Source: CADEEL01 sp050246475 (GTDB lineage: Bacteria > Pseudomonadota > Alphaproteobacteria > Caulobacterales > Aquidulcibacteraceae). Taken from it: 64,000 nucleotides of DNA. A program made the position numbers and the translations under genes. This document shows, in pieces, positions 41,215-49,570 of this stretch. The notes beneath the pieces are model-generated. The model ran no database searches. It worked only from the letters and a program-made list of their open reading frames with translations, and had not been told where the DNA came from. The stretch is from contig JBFWVZ010000005.1 of assembly GCA_050246475.1 (NCBI GenBank), positions 62,001-126,000 on the forward strand, written 5' to 3'. The stretch's first letter is position 1. The number at the start of each line of letters is the position of its first letter.

Positions 41215-42417
41215 TCAGCGTTGCGCTTGCGCGTCGAGTTCGCCGTCGGAGAGGCGCGCCGCGCCCTCGAAGCGGCGGGAGAGTTCGGGCGGCGGCGCGG
41301 CTTCCTCGCTCGGCGTCAGGATGACGGGGCCGCCGGCGTCAGGCGGGCTTTGCCCGTCGAGCGCGGGCGAGTCCGGCGCGGGCTCGACGGGAACGGACAT
41401 GTCCGGGATCGGCGCCATGTCCGCGGGCGTCACAGGCTGAAGTTCAGGCTCGACGGGCGCCGCGACCGTGTCGAGCGTGCCCTGGCGCAGTTCGGCGATG
41501 CGGCCGCGCACGAGCGTGCCGTGACGCGATTCCGGGAAGTTTTCGAGGAAGCCCTCCAGCGCCTCGACGGTGTCGGCTTCGCGCGCGGTGCGGTATGCCT
41601 CGACCTCCAGGCCTTCGAGCGCGATCTCGGCCGGGCGTTCGAAGCGGCCGACATTGTCGCCGTCCAGGAACTCCCGCAGCGCCCTCGGATCCGATTTGTC
41701 GAGCGCGTTCCAGGCCGCCTCGGCCGCGGCGTTCGATTGCCCGCCCTGGATGAACGAATAGCCGCCGATGCCCACGCCCGCGACCACCAGGAAAGTCACG
41801 ATGCCGATGAGCGCGAGGCGCAGGCCGCCCCCGCCCCCGTTCTCCTGCGCTTGCGGCGCATAATGCGGCGGCGGCTCGTAAGCGGGCGCGCGCGGCGCCG
41901 GATCGCGGTAGGACGGCTCCTCGTAAGCAGGCTCGCGATAGGCGTCTTCCTCATAGGCCGGCGCCCGATACGCGGGTTGGCGTGCGGGCGGGGGCGCCGG
42001 CGTGCGCGGCGGCGCCCGCTCGGGCGCGCCGAACACCGGATCGTTGGCTTGGACGACGCCCTCGACCGCGGCCTGCAGGTTGCGCCAGCCGGGGAAGCTG
42101 TCCTCTCCGCGCCAGCCCGTTAGGTCGATCGTCGGGTCGGCGGAGAATTGCGCCGGGGCGGGCATGTTCTGCATGCGCGCGTGGATGAGCACGCCGAGAT
42201 CGCGCGCGTAGGCGGCCTCCCCCACCAGATCGGCGCGCGGGGCTGAGCGAGGCGACCAAAGCGCGACGACGGCCTCGGAATTGTCGATGGCGCGCCTGAG
42301 GCCAGGGCCCGGCGGCGCATCGGTGACCGTCTCAAACCCCAACGCGCGCAGCTTCGCAGCCAGCGCATGCGCCGGGGCGCCGTCTTCCTGGGCGTGAAGA
42401 ATCACGACGCCAGCCAT
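41215..42417 (-). CDS. TIR domain protein with Tyr-rich linker, TM helix and helical-repeat periplasmic region
   Basis: This 400-aa protein starts at 42417, with GGGGGAGGAA directly upstream. Residues 1-125 are a TIR-like domain (GVVILHAQEDG, then NSEAVVALWSPRS, Glu67 at the conserved position). Residues 135-195 are Pro-rich, with repeated AYEE/AYRE/SYRD units. A transmembrane helix follows at about 198-222. The extracytoplasmic part (about 228-312) holds two helical repeats (AWNALDKSDPRALREFLDG; AYRTAREADTVEALEGFLEN) of the kind found in caspase-linked and SPOR-linked envelope proteins. An acidic Pro-rich tail ends the protein. It is the first gene of the TIR cluster. Confidence 0.8.
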   Translation of the reverse strand: MAGVVILHAQEDGAPAHALAAKLRALGFETVTDAPPGPGLRRAIDNSEAVVALWSPRSAPRADLVGEAAYARDLGVLIHARMQNMPAPAQFSADPTIDLTGWRGEDSFPGWRNLQAAVEGVVQANDPVFGAPERAPPRTPAPPPARQPAYRAPAYEEDAYREPAYEEPSYRDPAPRAPAYEPPPHYAPQAQENGGGGGLRLALIGIVTFLVVAGVGIGGYSFIQGGQSNAAAEAAWNALDKSDPRALREFLDGDNVGRFERPAEIALEGLEVEAYRTAREADTVEALEGFLENFPESRHGTLVRGRIAELRQGTLDTVAAPVEPELQPVTPADMAPIPDMSVPVEPAPDSPALDGQSPPDAGGPVILTPSEEAAPPPELSRRFEGAARLSDGELDAQAQR

Positions 42418-42688
42418 TTCCTCCCCCGGTGCATTACGTGCCTGCATATATGATGCCCTCAACGGCCCTCCTTAGGGAAGGGAGTGGGCCGAAAAGCGGC
42501 GAAATCTGCCTCCAAACGCTTAACCATAGTGTCGCAGCGCGGCTTGCGCGCAGGGGCTGGCGCTTTCGTGATGATCCGTAGGCGGAGCGTTAAACAGCTG
42601 CGTTTGCCGCGGAACCGATGCGCGCGCGCACAAGTTTCTCCATCGCGGGCGCGTGTGCGCGGGGCGTGAGAACTTATCGGAGAATTTC
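42418..42688. other. Divergent promoter region of the TIR cluster
   Basis: These 271 bp hold no gene. There is a TTAAC half of a CtrA-like site at about 42520-42524 without a matching partner, and GC-rich sequence. No convincing -35/-10 pair or palindromic operator was seen. Confidence 0.3.
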
Positions 42689-43153
42689 ATGAAGCTCATT
42701 TCATTGACTGCCGCTTCGCTGCTGGCGTTGACCGGCGCGGCCTGCGCCACGAACGGCGATCGCGCCGAGACGGCGGCCCCCGCGGCGCAAACGCAACAGG
42801 CGCCCGCGCCGCAGGCGCCAGCCCCGCAAGCGCCGCCGCCCGCTCAACAGGCGCAGACGCCGCCCGCCGCCACGAGCTACACCGACGCGCAATTGCGCGC
42901 CTTCCTCGCGGCCAATCGCGAGATCAACGCGCTCATGCAGCAGCATCAAACCGCCATGCAAGGCACGCCCGAGCAGCGCGCCCAGGCCGAACAAGCGGTC
43001 CAGGCCGGCGCGGTCCCTATTCTGCAGCGGCACAGCATCGAGCCGCAAACCTACAATGCGATCGCACAGGGCGCGCGCACCGATCAGGCGCTGCGCGCGC
43101 GCTTGACCGCGCTCAATACGCAGCCGGCGCAGACGCCGCCGGGCCAGCAATAA
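42689..43153 (+). CDS. Exported DUF4168-like protein
   Basis: This 154-aa protein starts at 42689 with CGGAGA upstream. The signal-like N-terminus (MKLISLTAASLLALTGAACA) may be cleaved as a lipoprotein or by signal peptidase I. A Gln/Pro/Ala-rich linker (about 30-63) precedes a helical domain (YTDAQLRAFLAANREINALMQ, then YNAIAQGARTDQALRARLTAL) with the DUF4168 pattern. Its role in the envelope is unknown. It is divergent from the TIR cluster and ends at the base before the convergent gene's stop. Confidence 0.75.
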   Translation: MKLISLTAASLLALTGAACATNGDRAETAAPAAQTQQAPAPQAPAPQAPPPAQQAQTPPAATSYTDAQLRAFLAANREINALMQQHQTAMQGTPEQRAQAEQAVQAGAVPILQRHSIEPQTYNAIAQGARTDQALRARLTALNTQPAQTPPGQQ

Positions 43154-44095
43154 TCACCAGTGGCGCGCGCGCTCCGGCGCGCGCACAGCCTCGAATTTCA
43201 TGTCGTTGAGATCAGCCACGCGCTTCGGTTCGCCGAAGCGCGCGGCGTCTTTCGTGCGCGGGATGCGGTAGAGGCAGCCCTCCATCGCGTAGAGCACATC
43301 GCCGTTGTGATCGAGATCGGCCCATTCGACGCGGCCGAGATCGAGGATGAGTTCGCCGTTTTTATCGAGCGCGTCCGCCGTCTCCACATAAGAGCGCCCA
43401 TCCTTCTCGAAGCGTGCATGGGTGAAGACGCGCAGCATGCCGTCCTTCGCAGCAGCTTTCCTGCCCGATAAGGCGAGGTGGAGCGGCTTCGTGCGTAGGC
43501 GCGGCGGATCGAAGACCAGCGAAACGCGCGACCCATAAGGTTGCCAGGAAGCTTGAGGGCGCTCGCCATAATTCCACCCGTCCCGCATCAGGCGGATCAT
43601 GTGAAAGGGATCGTCTTCGCCGGCGCCGGCGCGTTCGTTGAGCGGGAGGACCTTCACTTGTCGCGGGATGGCGGAGTCTTTCGGCGCTTCGAAGCCGCCG
43701 CGATGGTTCAAGCGAACCGCGCCTTCGTCCAGCAAAGCGCCCCCGCCCCACGCGCCAATGCCTTCCCAGAGCGCGAGGGCTGTGAAGTAAGGCGGCCGCG
43801 AAATCGCGGTCCATGAATAGAGCGGGCCCTTGAACTTCGCCGCGAAGTAAGAGAAGCGCCGCCCATCGGCGGAGAGATCGCAGCGGCGCGAATAGATCTT
43901 GTGGCGCACCCATTGGCCGCCTTCGAGCGTGTCATCCTTCAGATTCCAAATCAGCATCCGCGTGTGCGTGACGGGCCCGCGGCGCAGAACGACCGCCATG
44001 GGCGCGGCGCGCGCGATGAGCACATCGAGCCGCGCGGCGTTCTTATCGATCTTGGGAAGCGTTTCCACGATGTCGGGACGGGGGATGCGCTGCAT
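43154..44095 (-). CDS. Hypothetical beta-rich protein
   Basis: About 313 aa from ATG 44095; the frame is open further upstream but there it overlaps the divergent acyltransferase-like gene. It has no signal peptide or membrane helix. Repeated short beta-type segments (RRCDLSADGRRFSYFAAKF, VEWADLDHNGDVLYAMEGCLYRI) suggest a beta-propeller. I do not recognise the family. The start is not certain. It is divergent from the membrane protein gene at 44181. Confidence 0.6.
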   Translation of the reverse strand: MQRIPRPDIVETLPKIDKNAARLDVLIARAAPMAVVLRRGPVTHTRMLIWNLKDDTLEGGQWVRHKIYSRRCDLSADGRRFSYFAAKFKGPLYSWTAISRPPYFTALALWEGIGAWGGGALLDEGAVRLNHRGGFEAPKDSAIPRQVKVLPLNERAGAGEDDPFHMIRLMRDGWNYGERPQASWQPYGSRVSLVFDPPRLRTKPLHLALSGRKAAAKDGMLRVFTHARFEKDGRSYVETADALDKNGELILDLGRVEWADLDHNGDVLYAMEGCLYRIPRTKDAARFGEPKRVADLNDMKFEAVRAPERARHW

Positions 44096-44180
44096 GATCC
44101 ACCATTGGTCGCATGCGCTCTCGCTGGCGGGAGCGACCTCTGTCACAATGCGGGATCGCCTGCGCGTGGCAAGAGGGACC

Positions 44181-45371
44181 ATGACGGACGCAATCAATCC
44201 GGCGCCGCCGCGCGTGCGCATCCAATCGGTCGATATTCTGCGCGGGCTGGTGATCGTGCTGATGGCGCTCGATCACACGCGAGATTATTTCCACCTCTCC
44301 GGCTACGCGCTCGATCCGATCAATCCGGATCAATCCAATCCGATCCTCTACATCACGCGCTGGGTGACGCATTTTTGCGCGCCGACGTTCGTGTTTCTGG
44401 CGGGCGTTTCAGCCTGGCTGCAATTCGAGCAAGGCAAGAGCCGTGCAGCGCTCTCGCGCTTTCTGCTGACGCGCGGGCTCTGGCTCGTTTTTCTTGAGAT
44501 CACGGTCGTGAGTTTCGGGTGGGCGTTCGCCGCGCCGTGGATGTTCTTCCTGCAAGTGATCTGGGCGATCGGCTGGTCGATGGTGCTGCTCGGCGCGCTC
44601 ATCTGGCTGCCGCGCCTTTGGGTGCTGGCGATCGGGATTGTCATCATCGCGGGCCACAACGCGGTGTCGAGCATTCCGCCGGAGCGCTTCGGCGCGTTCG
44701 CGACGCTCTACCAATACGCATTCACGCCCGCGATCGTGCAAGTTGGCGAACAGCCCATCGGCTTCAATCCCTATCCGGTGATCCCATGGCTTGGGATCAT
44801 GGCGGCGGGCTATGGCGCGGGCGCGCTCTTCACGATGGAGAAGAACGCGCGCTGGTTCTATGCGCTGGGCGCGGGCCTCATCGCGCTTTTCTTCGCGCTG
44901 CGTTTCGTCAATATGTACGGCGATCCTCAGCCCTGGTCCGTGCGCGGGGACGATGCGCGCACGATCATGTCGTTCTTCAACGTCGCGAAATATCCGCCCT
45001 CGCTCATGTACGTGTGCGCGACTCTGGGGCCGATGCTTATGCTCGTGCCGCTGTTCGAGCGCTTGAAAGGCCCGCTGGCGGATTGGTTCAAGACCTACGG
45101 CGCGGTTCCGCTCTTCGCCTATGTGCTGCACATCTATCTGGTGCACGCGCTTTCGCTCGCGGCCGCGGCGGCGACGGGCCGCGACTTGGATTTTCAGTTC
45201 AACTTCATTCAGAATATCTTCGTCGCCCCGCAGCTCTTCGACGGCTGGGGCTTTCCGCTTTATGTGACCTATCTCGCCTGGGCGCTGGTGCTGGCGATCC
45301 TCTATCCGCTCTGCCGCTGGTGGGGCACGATGAAGAAGCGCCATCGCAGCTGGTGGATGAGCTATCTCTAG
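44181..45371 (+). CDS. DUF1624/HGSNAT-like membrane protein
   Basis: This 396-aa polytopic protein starts at 44181 with AGAGGGACC before it. Residues 17-34 (VDILRGLVIVLMALDHTR) and the following HF-APTFVFLAGVSAWL match the acyltransferase-like DUF1624 family, related to heparan-alpha-glucosaminide N-acetyltransferase. About ten hydrophobic helices are seen. The invariant Asp-His (LMALDHTRDYF) would be the catalytic-site histidine. It probably modifies an envelope sugar; the substrate is unknown. A small membrane protein gene follows 12 bp downstream. Confidence 0.85.
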   Translation: MTDAINPAPPRVRIQSVDILRGLVIVLMALDHTRDYFHLSGYALDPINPDQSNPILYITRWVTHFCAPTFVFLAGVSAWLQFEQGKSRAALSRFLLTRGLWLVFLEITVVSFGWAFAAPWMFFLQVIWAIGWSMVLLGALIWLPRLWVLAIGIVIIAGHNAVSSIPPERFGAFATLYQYAFTPAIVQVGEQPIGFNPYPVIPWLGIMAAGYGAGALFTMEKNARWFYALGAGLIALFFALRFVNMYGDPQPWSVRGDDARTIMSFFNVAKYPPSLMYVCATLGPMLMLVPLFERLKGPLADWFKTYGAVPLFAYVLHIYLVHALSLAAAAATGRDLDFQFNFIQNIFVAPQLFDGWGFPLYVTYLAWALVLAILYPLCRWWGTMKKRHRSWWMSYL

Positions 45372-45383
45372 GGGGGCGTATTC

Positions 45384-45665
45384 GTGAGCATCATTGCGCG
45401 CCTCGTTGAGTTCTGGCCTCTCACACTCACGGGCGCTTTCATTGTCTGCTTCGGATGCTTCAGCGTTTTTCGCGCCCGGGCACTCACTGAGTGGAGCCGC
45501 AACCAATGGAAATCGCGGCGGCCGGGCGTGATGAAGAAATTCTCCCTGCGCCTTCTCGACGAGAACTACACGCGCACGAACAGGATCATGGGCGTATTGG
45601 CGATTGCGGTCGGCGGCGCGCTCTTATGGATCATTGCAACGGGCGCCGTTCGCGTCGCGTCGTGA
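45384..45665 (+). CDS. Small membrane protein
   Basis: This 93-aa protein starts with GTG. It has two hydrophobic helices (about residues 10-30 and 68-88) linked by a basic loop (RARALTEWSRNQWKSRRPG). The pattern of two helices and a positively charged cytosolic loop is common among small membrane proteins. I do not recognise the family. It is probably co-transcribed with the DUF1624 gene. Confidence 0.65.
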   Translation: MSIIARLVEFWPLTLTGAFIVCFGCFSVFRARALTEWSRNQWKSRRPGVMKKFSLRLLDENYTRTNRIMGVLAIAVGGALLWIIATGAVRVAS

Positions 45666-45668
45666 CCT

Positions 45669-46121
45669 TCAGCCGCGCGGCGCCAGCGGCCCGTCCTTGA
45701 TGCGGTCGAGGTTGCCGGCGCCGGGGATGAAGACGCCCTCGATGCGGATGCCGTCGGGATCTTCGAAGAGCGTGGAATAATAGCCCGGCGCCCACTCGCC
45801 CCCCTCCGGCGCCCGGACGATCTTCGCGCCAAAGTCGCGCATCGAAGCGTGGAGCGTGTCGATGTCCTCACGCGAACGCAGGCGGAAGCAGAAGTGATGG
45901 AGGCCGATGCGCCATTGATCGAACGGCGTCTCGCGATGCTCGGGCAAGCAAGCGCGGATGACCACGCCAGTGCGCGCGCCTATGCAATAGAAGACTTCCG
46001 GATGATCGTATTGGATCGCCATGCCAAGCGTTTCGTGCAGCAGGCGGTGATAGAAGGGGCGGCTCGCGGCGACGCTTCTGACCGTCAGCTGGATGTGGGC
46101 GATGCCGTTGGCGTCGATCAC
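45669..46121 (-). CDS. VOC-family protein
   Basis: This 150-aa protein starts with GTG at 46121, overlapping the stop of the upstream membrane gene (GTGA). It shows the VOC fold: AHIQLTVRSVAASRPFYHRLL at the start and ALYEDPDGI-like (TLFEDPDGIRIEGVF) at the end, with His and Glu at metal positions. Members include glyoxalase I and extradiol dioxygenases; the substrate is unknown. It belongs to a run of four overlapping genes (xseB, csaA, a membrane protein, this one). Confidence 0.85.
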   Translation of the reverse strand: MIDANGIAHIQLTVRSVAASRPFYHRLLHETLGMAIQYDHPEVFYCIGARTGVVIRACLPEHRETPFDQWRIGLHHFCFRLRSREDIDTLHASMRDFGAKIVRAPEGGEWAPGYYSTLFEDPDGIRIEGVFIPGAGNLDRIKDGPLAPRG

Positions 46122-46417
46122 GGCGCGACGGCGAAGGTCGCGTACGCGAAGAGCGCGCCAAGCGCGAGCACGCAAAGCCCCTCGACGATCGCGGGCGTGC
46201 GCCGCAGCCAGCGCGCGACGGCGCTCTCCGCCTGCGCCTTCCAGAAGAGCGAGACGAGCGCGACGAGAATGGCGCCGGCGTGCCAGGGCAGGAACGCCTC
46301 GATCCGGTTCAAGCCGCGCGTGAAGCCCATGTCGCGCACGGGCGTGATCGCGAACACGTAGAACGAAGCCGCGAAGAGCGCCGCCCACAGCAGAAAGAGA
46401 ATGAGCGCCCGGCTCAA
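46118..46417 (-). CDS. Small membrane protein
   Basis: This 99-aa protein has three hydrophobic helices (about residues 4-24, 43-62 and 76-96). It overlaps both neighbours by 4 bp, so it is translated as part of an operon with csaA and the VOC gene. I do not recognise the family. No catalytic motif is seen. Confidence 0.65.
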   Translation of the reverse strand: MSRALILFLLWAALFAASFYVFAITPVRDMGFTRGLNRIEAFLPWHAGAILVALVSLFWKAQAESAVARWLRRTPAIVEGLCVLALGALFAYATFAVAP

Positions 46418-46779
46418 AAGAGCTTGCCGCCGACCGTCGCGGGGCGATCCACGGTCAACAGCACGACTTCGCCGTTGCGATCGGGGAAGCCCAGGGTCAA
46501 CACCTCGCTCATGAACTTGCCGATCTGCTTGGGCTCAAAGTTCACGACCGCGGCGACGCGCCGGCCGATCAACTCGCCGAGATCATAATGCTTGGTGATT
46601 TGCGCGGAGCTTTTCTTCACGCCCAGCGGATCGCCGAAATCGATCCAGAGCTGGTAGGCGGCCTTCTTCGCATCCTCGAAGACCTGCGCATCGATGATGG
46701 TGCCGAGGCGGATATCGACCTTGAGGAAATCCTCCAGGCTGATCGTCGGCATTCGCTGCAAGGATTCCGAATTGGTCAT
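46414..46779 (-). CDS. csaA: tRNA-binding-domain chaperone CsaA
   Basis: This 121-aa protein is a single tRNA-binding domain (OB fold): FLKVDIRLGTIIDAQVFEDAKKAAYQLWIDFG, then the GVKKSSAQITKHYD and FMSEVLTLGF segments. CsaA binds RNA and has chaperone-like activity in Bacillus; it forms dimers in the cytosol. The start at 46779 overlaps the xseB stop (ATGA). Confidence 0.87.
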   Translation of the reverse strand: MTNSESLQRMPTISLEDFLKVDIRLGTIIDAQVFEDAKKAAYQLWIDFGDPLGVKKSSAQITKHYDLGELIGRRVAAVVNFEPKQIGKFMSEVLTLGFPDRNGEVVLLTVDRPATVGGKLF

Positions 46780-47018
46780 CTATCGAGCCTCGCGGGTTCG
46801 AGCTTTGGCCCGTCAGCCGACATCACGATCTGCTCCACCTTGAGCTGCGCATCCTTCAGCTTGGCCTCGCAATGCGCCTTGAGGGCCGCGCCCCGGGCGT
46901 ACATGCGGATCGAATCCTCAAGCGCGACATCGCCGCGCTCCAGATGCTGGACGATGCGTTCGAGTTCGGCGGCGGCCGCCTCGAAGCTCATGGTTGCGGG
47001 ATCGGCCTCTTGGCTCAT
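46776..47018 (-). CDS. xseB: Exodeoxyribonuclease VII small subunit
   Basis: This 80-aa protein has the normal length and pattern: SFEAAAAELERIVQHLERGDVALEDSIRMYARG, then the C-terminal helix with CEAKLKDAQLKVEQI. With XseA it degrades single-stranded DNA from either end. xseA is not in the window and the usual dxs/ispA neighbours are 9 kb away, so the cluster is split. Confidence 0.93.
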   Translation of the reverse strand: MSQEADPATMSFEAAAAELERIVQHLERGDVALEDSIRMYARGAALKAHCEAKLKDAQLKVEQIVMSADGPKLEPARLDR

Positions 47019-47080
47019 CGCGTTTGATTCACTCCCTTGGCGCTCAAGCTAAGCGCTCCAGCGCGCGTGAACAACGCCGA

Positions 47081-47740
47081 TCAGGCGCCCGGCTGAGACG
47101 TTTCCGGCGGAATCGGGCGCGGCGGGGCCTTGCGGCGGGTGTAGCGCCGGTAGGTCCAATAGGCGTCGCCGTGATCCTCGACGCAGCGCCAGCCCTGCTC
47201 CACGAGCACGGGGCGCATCATGCGGTTGAACCAGCCATGGCCGCAGAGAAGGACGTTCTCGCCCCTGAGCGCGCGCGCCGCGAGCGTGGCGACCGCGGCT
47301 TCGGCGCGCAGCTCCGCCTGCTGGCGGCTCTCGGCCCCAGGGCGGATGCCGACATACCAGGAAATGCGCGCCCAGATGCCCCAATGCGTCGGCCCGCGTT
47401 TCCCCCAGAGCTTGGGCGGCGGCATCGGCGCTTCGATGAACACGTCGTCGCGCAGAATGTCCTTGCCGGCGGCGACCGCTTCGGCGGTCTCGATCGCGCG
47501 CGGCAGCGTGGAGGCGAAGATGACATCCGCCTGGGCGGCGATCTCCACGAGCCGTTCGGGCGGCTGCTGCTCGGGAATGAGGCCCGAGCGGTCATACTCG
47601 GCCCACCAATGCTCGTAGTCTTTCCAATTGATGCGGACCGAGCGATCGCCCTTCGGCTTGCCGTGGCGTGCGAGCGCGATCCAGCCCGGGGCGGCGGCCA
47701 GCCTATGGTCGCTTGAACTCCCCGGCTTCGCTTCGTCCAT
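47081..47740 (-). CDS. Histidine phosphatase superfamily protein
   Basis: This 219-aa protein starts at 47740 with GAGGTCGGCG upstream; an in-frame TTG at 47785 is less likely. The phosphohistidine motif is ARHGKPKGDR (RHG, about residues 23-27), and the second catalytic His is in LCGHGWFNR (about 170-178). The shortened arginine and glutamate motifs fit a branch of the phosphoglycerate-mutase-like family in which the substrate is not predictable. It is just downstream of the deacetylase gene. Confidence 0.8.
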   Translation of the reverse strand: MDEAKPGSSSDHRLAAAPGWIALARHGKPKGDRSVRINWKDYEHWWAEYDRSGLIPEQQPPERLVEIAAQADVIFASTLPRAIETAEAVAAGKDILRDDVFIEAPMPPPKLWGKRGPTHWGIWARISWYVGIRPGAESRQQAELRAEAAVATLAARALRGENVLLCGHGWFNRMMRPVLVEQGWRCVEDHGDAYWTYRRYTRRKAPPRPIPPETSQPGA

Positions 47741-47781
47741 CGCCGACCTCGGCGCGCGGCCCCGTCCCTCCCCAGGGCGGA

Positions 47782-48702
47782 TCAATCGCGCGTCAGCGCG
47801 CCCACATAAGCGGCAGCCGAGCGGGCAAGCGCGGCCAAGTGGTATCCGCCCTCCAGAGTGGAGACAACTCTCCCCTTGCAGGCCCGTAAGGCCGCGGCGC
47901 GCAGCTTTTCGCCTGCCCAGGCATAGTCTTCGTCCGTCAGGCGCATTTCGGCCAAGGGATCGGCCTCGTGGGCGTCAAAGCCGGCCGAGACGAGGATGAG
48001 ATCGGGACCCCAGCCTTCGAGCGCGGGGAGCACCTGGCGCTCCATGGCGGCGCGCCACTCGGCGCTGCCCGCGCCAGGCGGAAGGGGCGCGTTGAGGACG
48101 TTGTCCACAGGCCCACGCTCATGCGCGAGCCCGGTGCCGGGATAGAGCGGCGATTGGTGCGTGGAGGCGAAGAAGAGGCGCGGCTCCTTCTGCGCGGTGG
48201 CCTGCGTGCCGTTGCCGTGATGGACGTCGAAATCGATCACCGCGACTTTCGCTGCGCCGTGCGCTTCGAGCGCGTGAAGCGCGCCGACGGCGACGTTGTT
48301 GAAGATGCAGAAGCCCATGGGCTGAGCAGGCTCGGCGTGGTGCCCCGGCGGGCGCACGGCGCAGAAGGCCATCTCATCCTCGCCCGCCATCACCGCATCG
48401 ACCGCGGCGACAACCGCGCCGGCCGCGCGCCATGCCGCTTCGCGCGTGCCATCGGAGAGGAAGGTGTCGCTATCGATGGCGGAGAGGCCCTCGCCCTCTT
48501 TCGGGAACGCCTCTTCCATCGCATCGATGAGCGCGCGCGGATGCACGCGCTCCACTGTCTCTCGCGGCGCCCACGGGGCTTCGCGCTTTTCGAGCGGCAA
48601 ACCCTCAAGCCCGCGCAAGACGTATTCCAAGCGCTCAGGCCGCTCGGGGTGGCCGGGCGGGGGCTGATGCGCGAGCATCGATGGGTGGGTGAAGAGAAGC
48701 AT
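47782..48702 (-). CDS. Histone deacetylase family protein (AcuC/AphA-like)
   Basis: This 306-aa zinc hydrolase begins HPSMLAHQPPPGHPERPERL. Catalytic segments are RPPGHHAEP (tandem His, about residues 120-128) and DFDVHHGNGTQ (about 158-168), with the zinc ligand Asp in VSAGFDAHEADPLAEM (about 245). Bacterial members deacetylate acetyl-lysine, acetoin-related substrates or polyamines. The cytosolic location fits. It is upstream of the histidine phosphatase gene. Confidence 0.92.
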   Translation of the reverse strand: MLLFTHPSMLAHQPPPGHPERPERLEYVLRGLEGLPLEKREAPWAPRETVERVHPRALIDAMEEAFPKEGEGLSAIDSDTFLSDGTREAAWRAAGAVVAAVDAVMAGEDEMAFCAVRPPGHHAEPAQPMGFCIFNNVAVGALHALEAHGAAKVAVIDFDVHHGNGTQATAQKEPRLFFASTHQSPLYPGTGLAHERGPVDNVLNAPLPPGAGSAEWRAAMERQVLPALEGWGPDLILVSAGFDAHEADPLAEMRLTDEDYAWAGEKLRAAALRACKGRVVSTLEGGYHLAALARSAAAYVGALTRD

Positions 48703-48740
48703 CCGCGCCCAGACATAAGCGAATGGGCGCGGATGTCATC

Positions 48741-49457
48741 TCATTGCGCGGGCGCTTGCTGCGGGTCCGCAGGCGGCGTCCATGCGGGGCCGGAGAATTC
48801 GCTCTCGATGATGAACTCGACGGCGTCGGAGACGCCCATCGTCGTGCCCGGCGCGGGGATGCCTTCGGCGAGGCCGAACGCTGAGCGGTTCAGCGTGCCG
48901 CGCGCGGAGAAGCCGATGCGCGCGTTGGGATCCAAGGGATGGCCGGCATAGCCGCCGTTGAAGCGCGCTTCGAGCGTGACCGGCGCGGTGACGCCTCGGA
49001 AAGTGAAATCGCCTGTGATGCGCGCGGTGCGCGGGCCGGTGACTTCGACGCTTGTGGAGCGGAACGTCATCTGCGGAAACTGGGCGGCGTTCAGCCAGTC
49101 CGCGCCGCGCAGATCGTCGAGGAAGCCCGCGGGGGCGCGATCGGCGTCGAGCGAGCGGGGATCGATCGTCGCGGTGACAGTCGCGGCGCCGGGATTGGCG
49201 GGATCGAGATTGAGCGTCGCGTCCCAACGCGTGAAGCGACCGGTGTAATTCGAGAAGCCCAGGTGATCGACGCGGAAGATGAGGCTCGCATGCGCGGGAT
49301 CGAGGCGATACTCGCCGGCGGGAAGCGCTGAGACATCGGGCGCGTTTTCTTGCGCGGCGGGCGGCGGCGCTTGCTGGGCTGCTGTTTGTTGTTGCTGCGG
49401 TTGGGAGCACGCGGCGAGCGCGAGCGCGGCGGACACGACAAGCACGCGCTTGATCAT
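48741..49457 (-). CDS. YceI-family lipoprotein
   Basis: This 238-aa protein starts at 49457 and has a lipobox in ALALAAC (Cys at about 17), then a Gln/Pro/Ala-rich spacer. Residues 45-225 are a YceI lipocalin-like domain (YRLDPAHASLIFRVDHLGFSN, then FTRWDATLNLD, GDFTFRGVTAPVTL). YceI proteins bind isoprenoid quinone-like lipids in the periplasm. The isoprenoid genes at 36-39 kb are not adjacent. It is divergent from the arsR-like gene. Confidence 0.9.
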   Translation of the reverse strand: MIKRVLVVSAALALAACSQPQQQQTAAQQAPPPAAQENAPDVSALPAGEYRLDPAHASLIFRVDHLGFSNYTGRFTRWDATLNLDPANPGAATVTATIDPRSLDADRAPAGFLDDLRGADWLNAAQFPQMTFRSTSVEVTGPRTARITGDFTFRGVTAPVTLEARFNGGYAGHPLDPNARIGFSARGTLNRSAFGLAEGIPAPGTTMGVSDAVEFIIESEFSGPAWTPPADPQQAPAQ

Positions 49458-49570
49458 TCTACTCACACCCTCTCGTTTCTCGATTGGCTTAGATAGTGCG
49501 GCGCACGTCGGCGCCCATGACATTCCATCAATGCTTGCGCGCGCGGAAGCGGCGCGCTACACTTAGCCAT

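Noticed and set aside
39763..42417. Known Thoeris-type TIR defence system
   Set aside because: No ThsA-like SIR2/SLOG effector or other partner is encoded nearby, and these TIR proteins are membrane-anchored with extracytoplasmic parts.
42520..42590. CtrA site in the TIR cluster promoter
   Set aside because: Only isolated TTAA halves were found without a second half at seven-base spacing.
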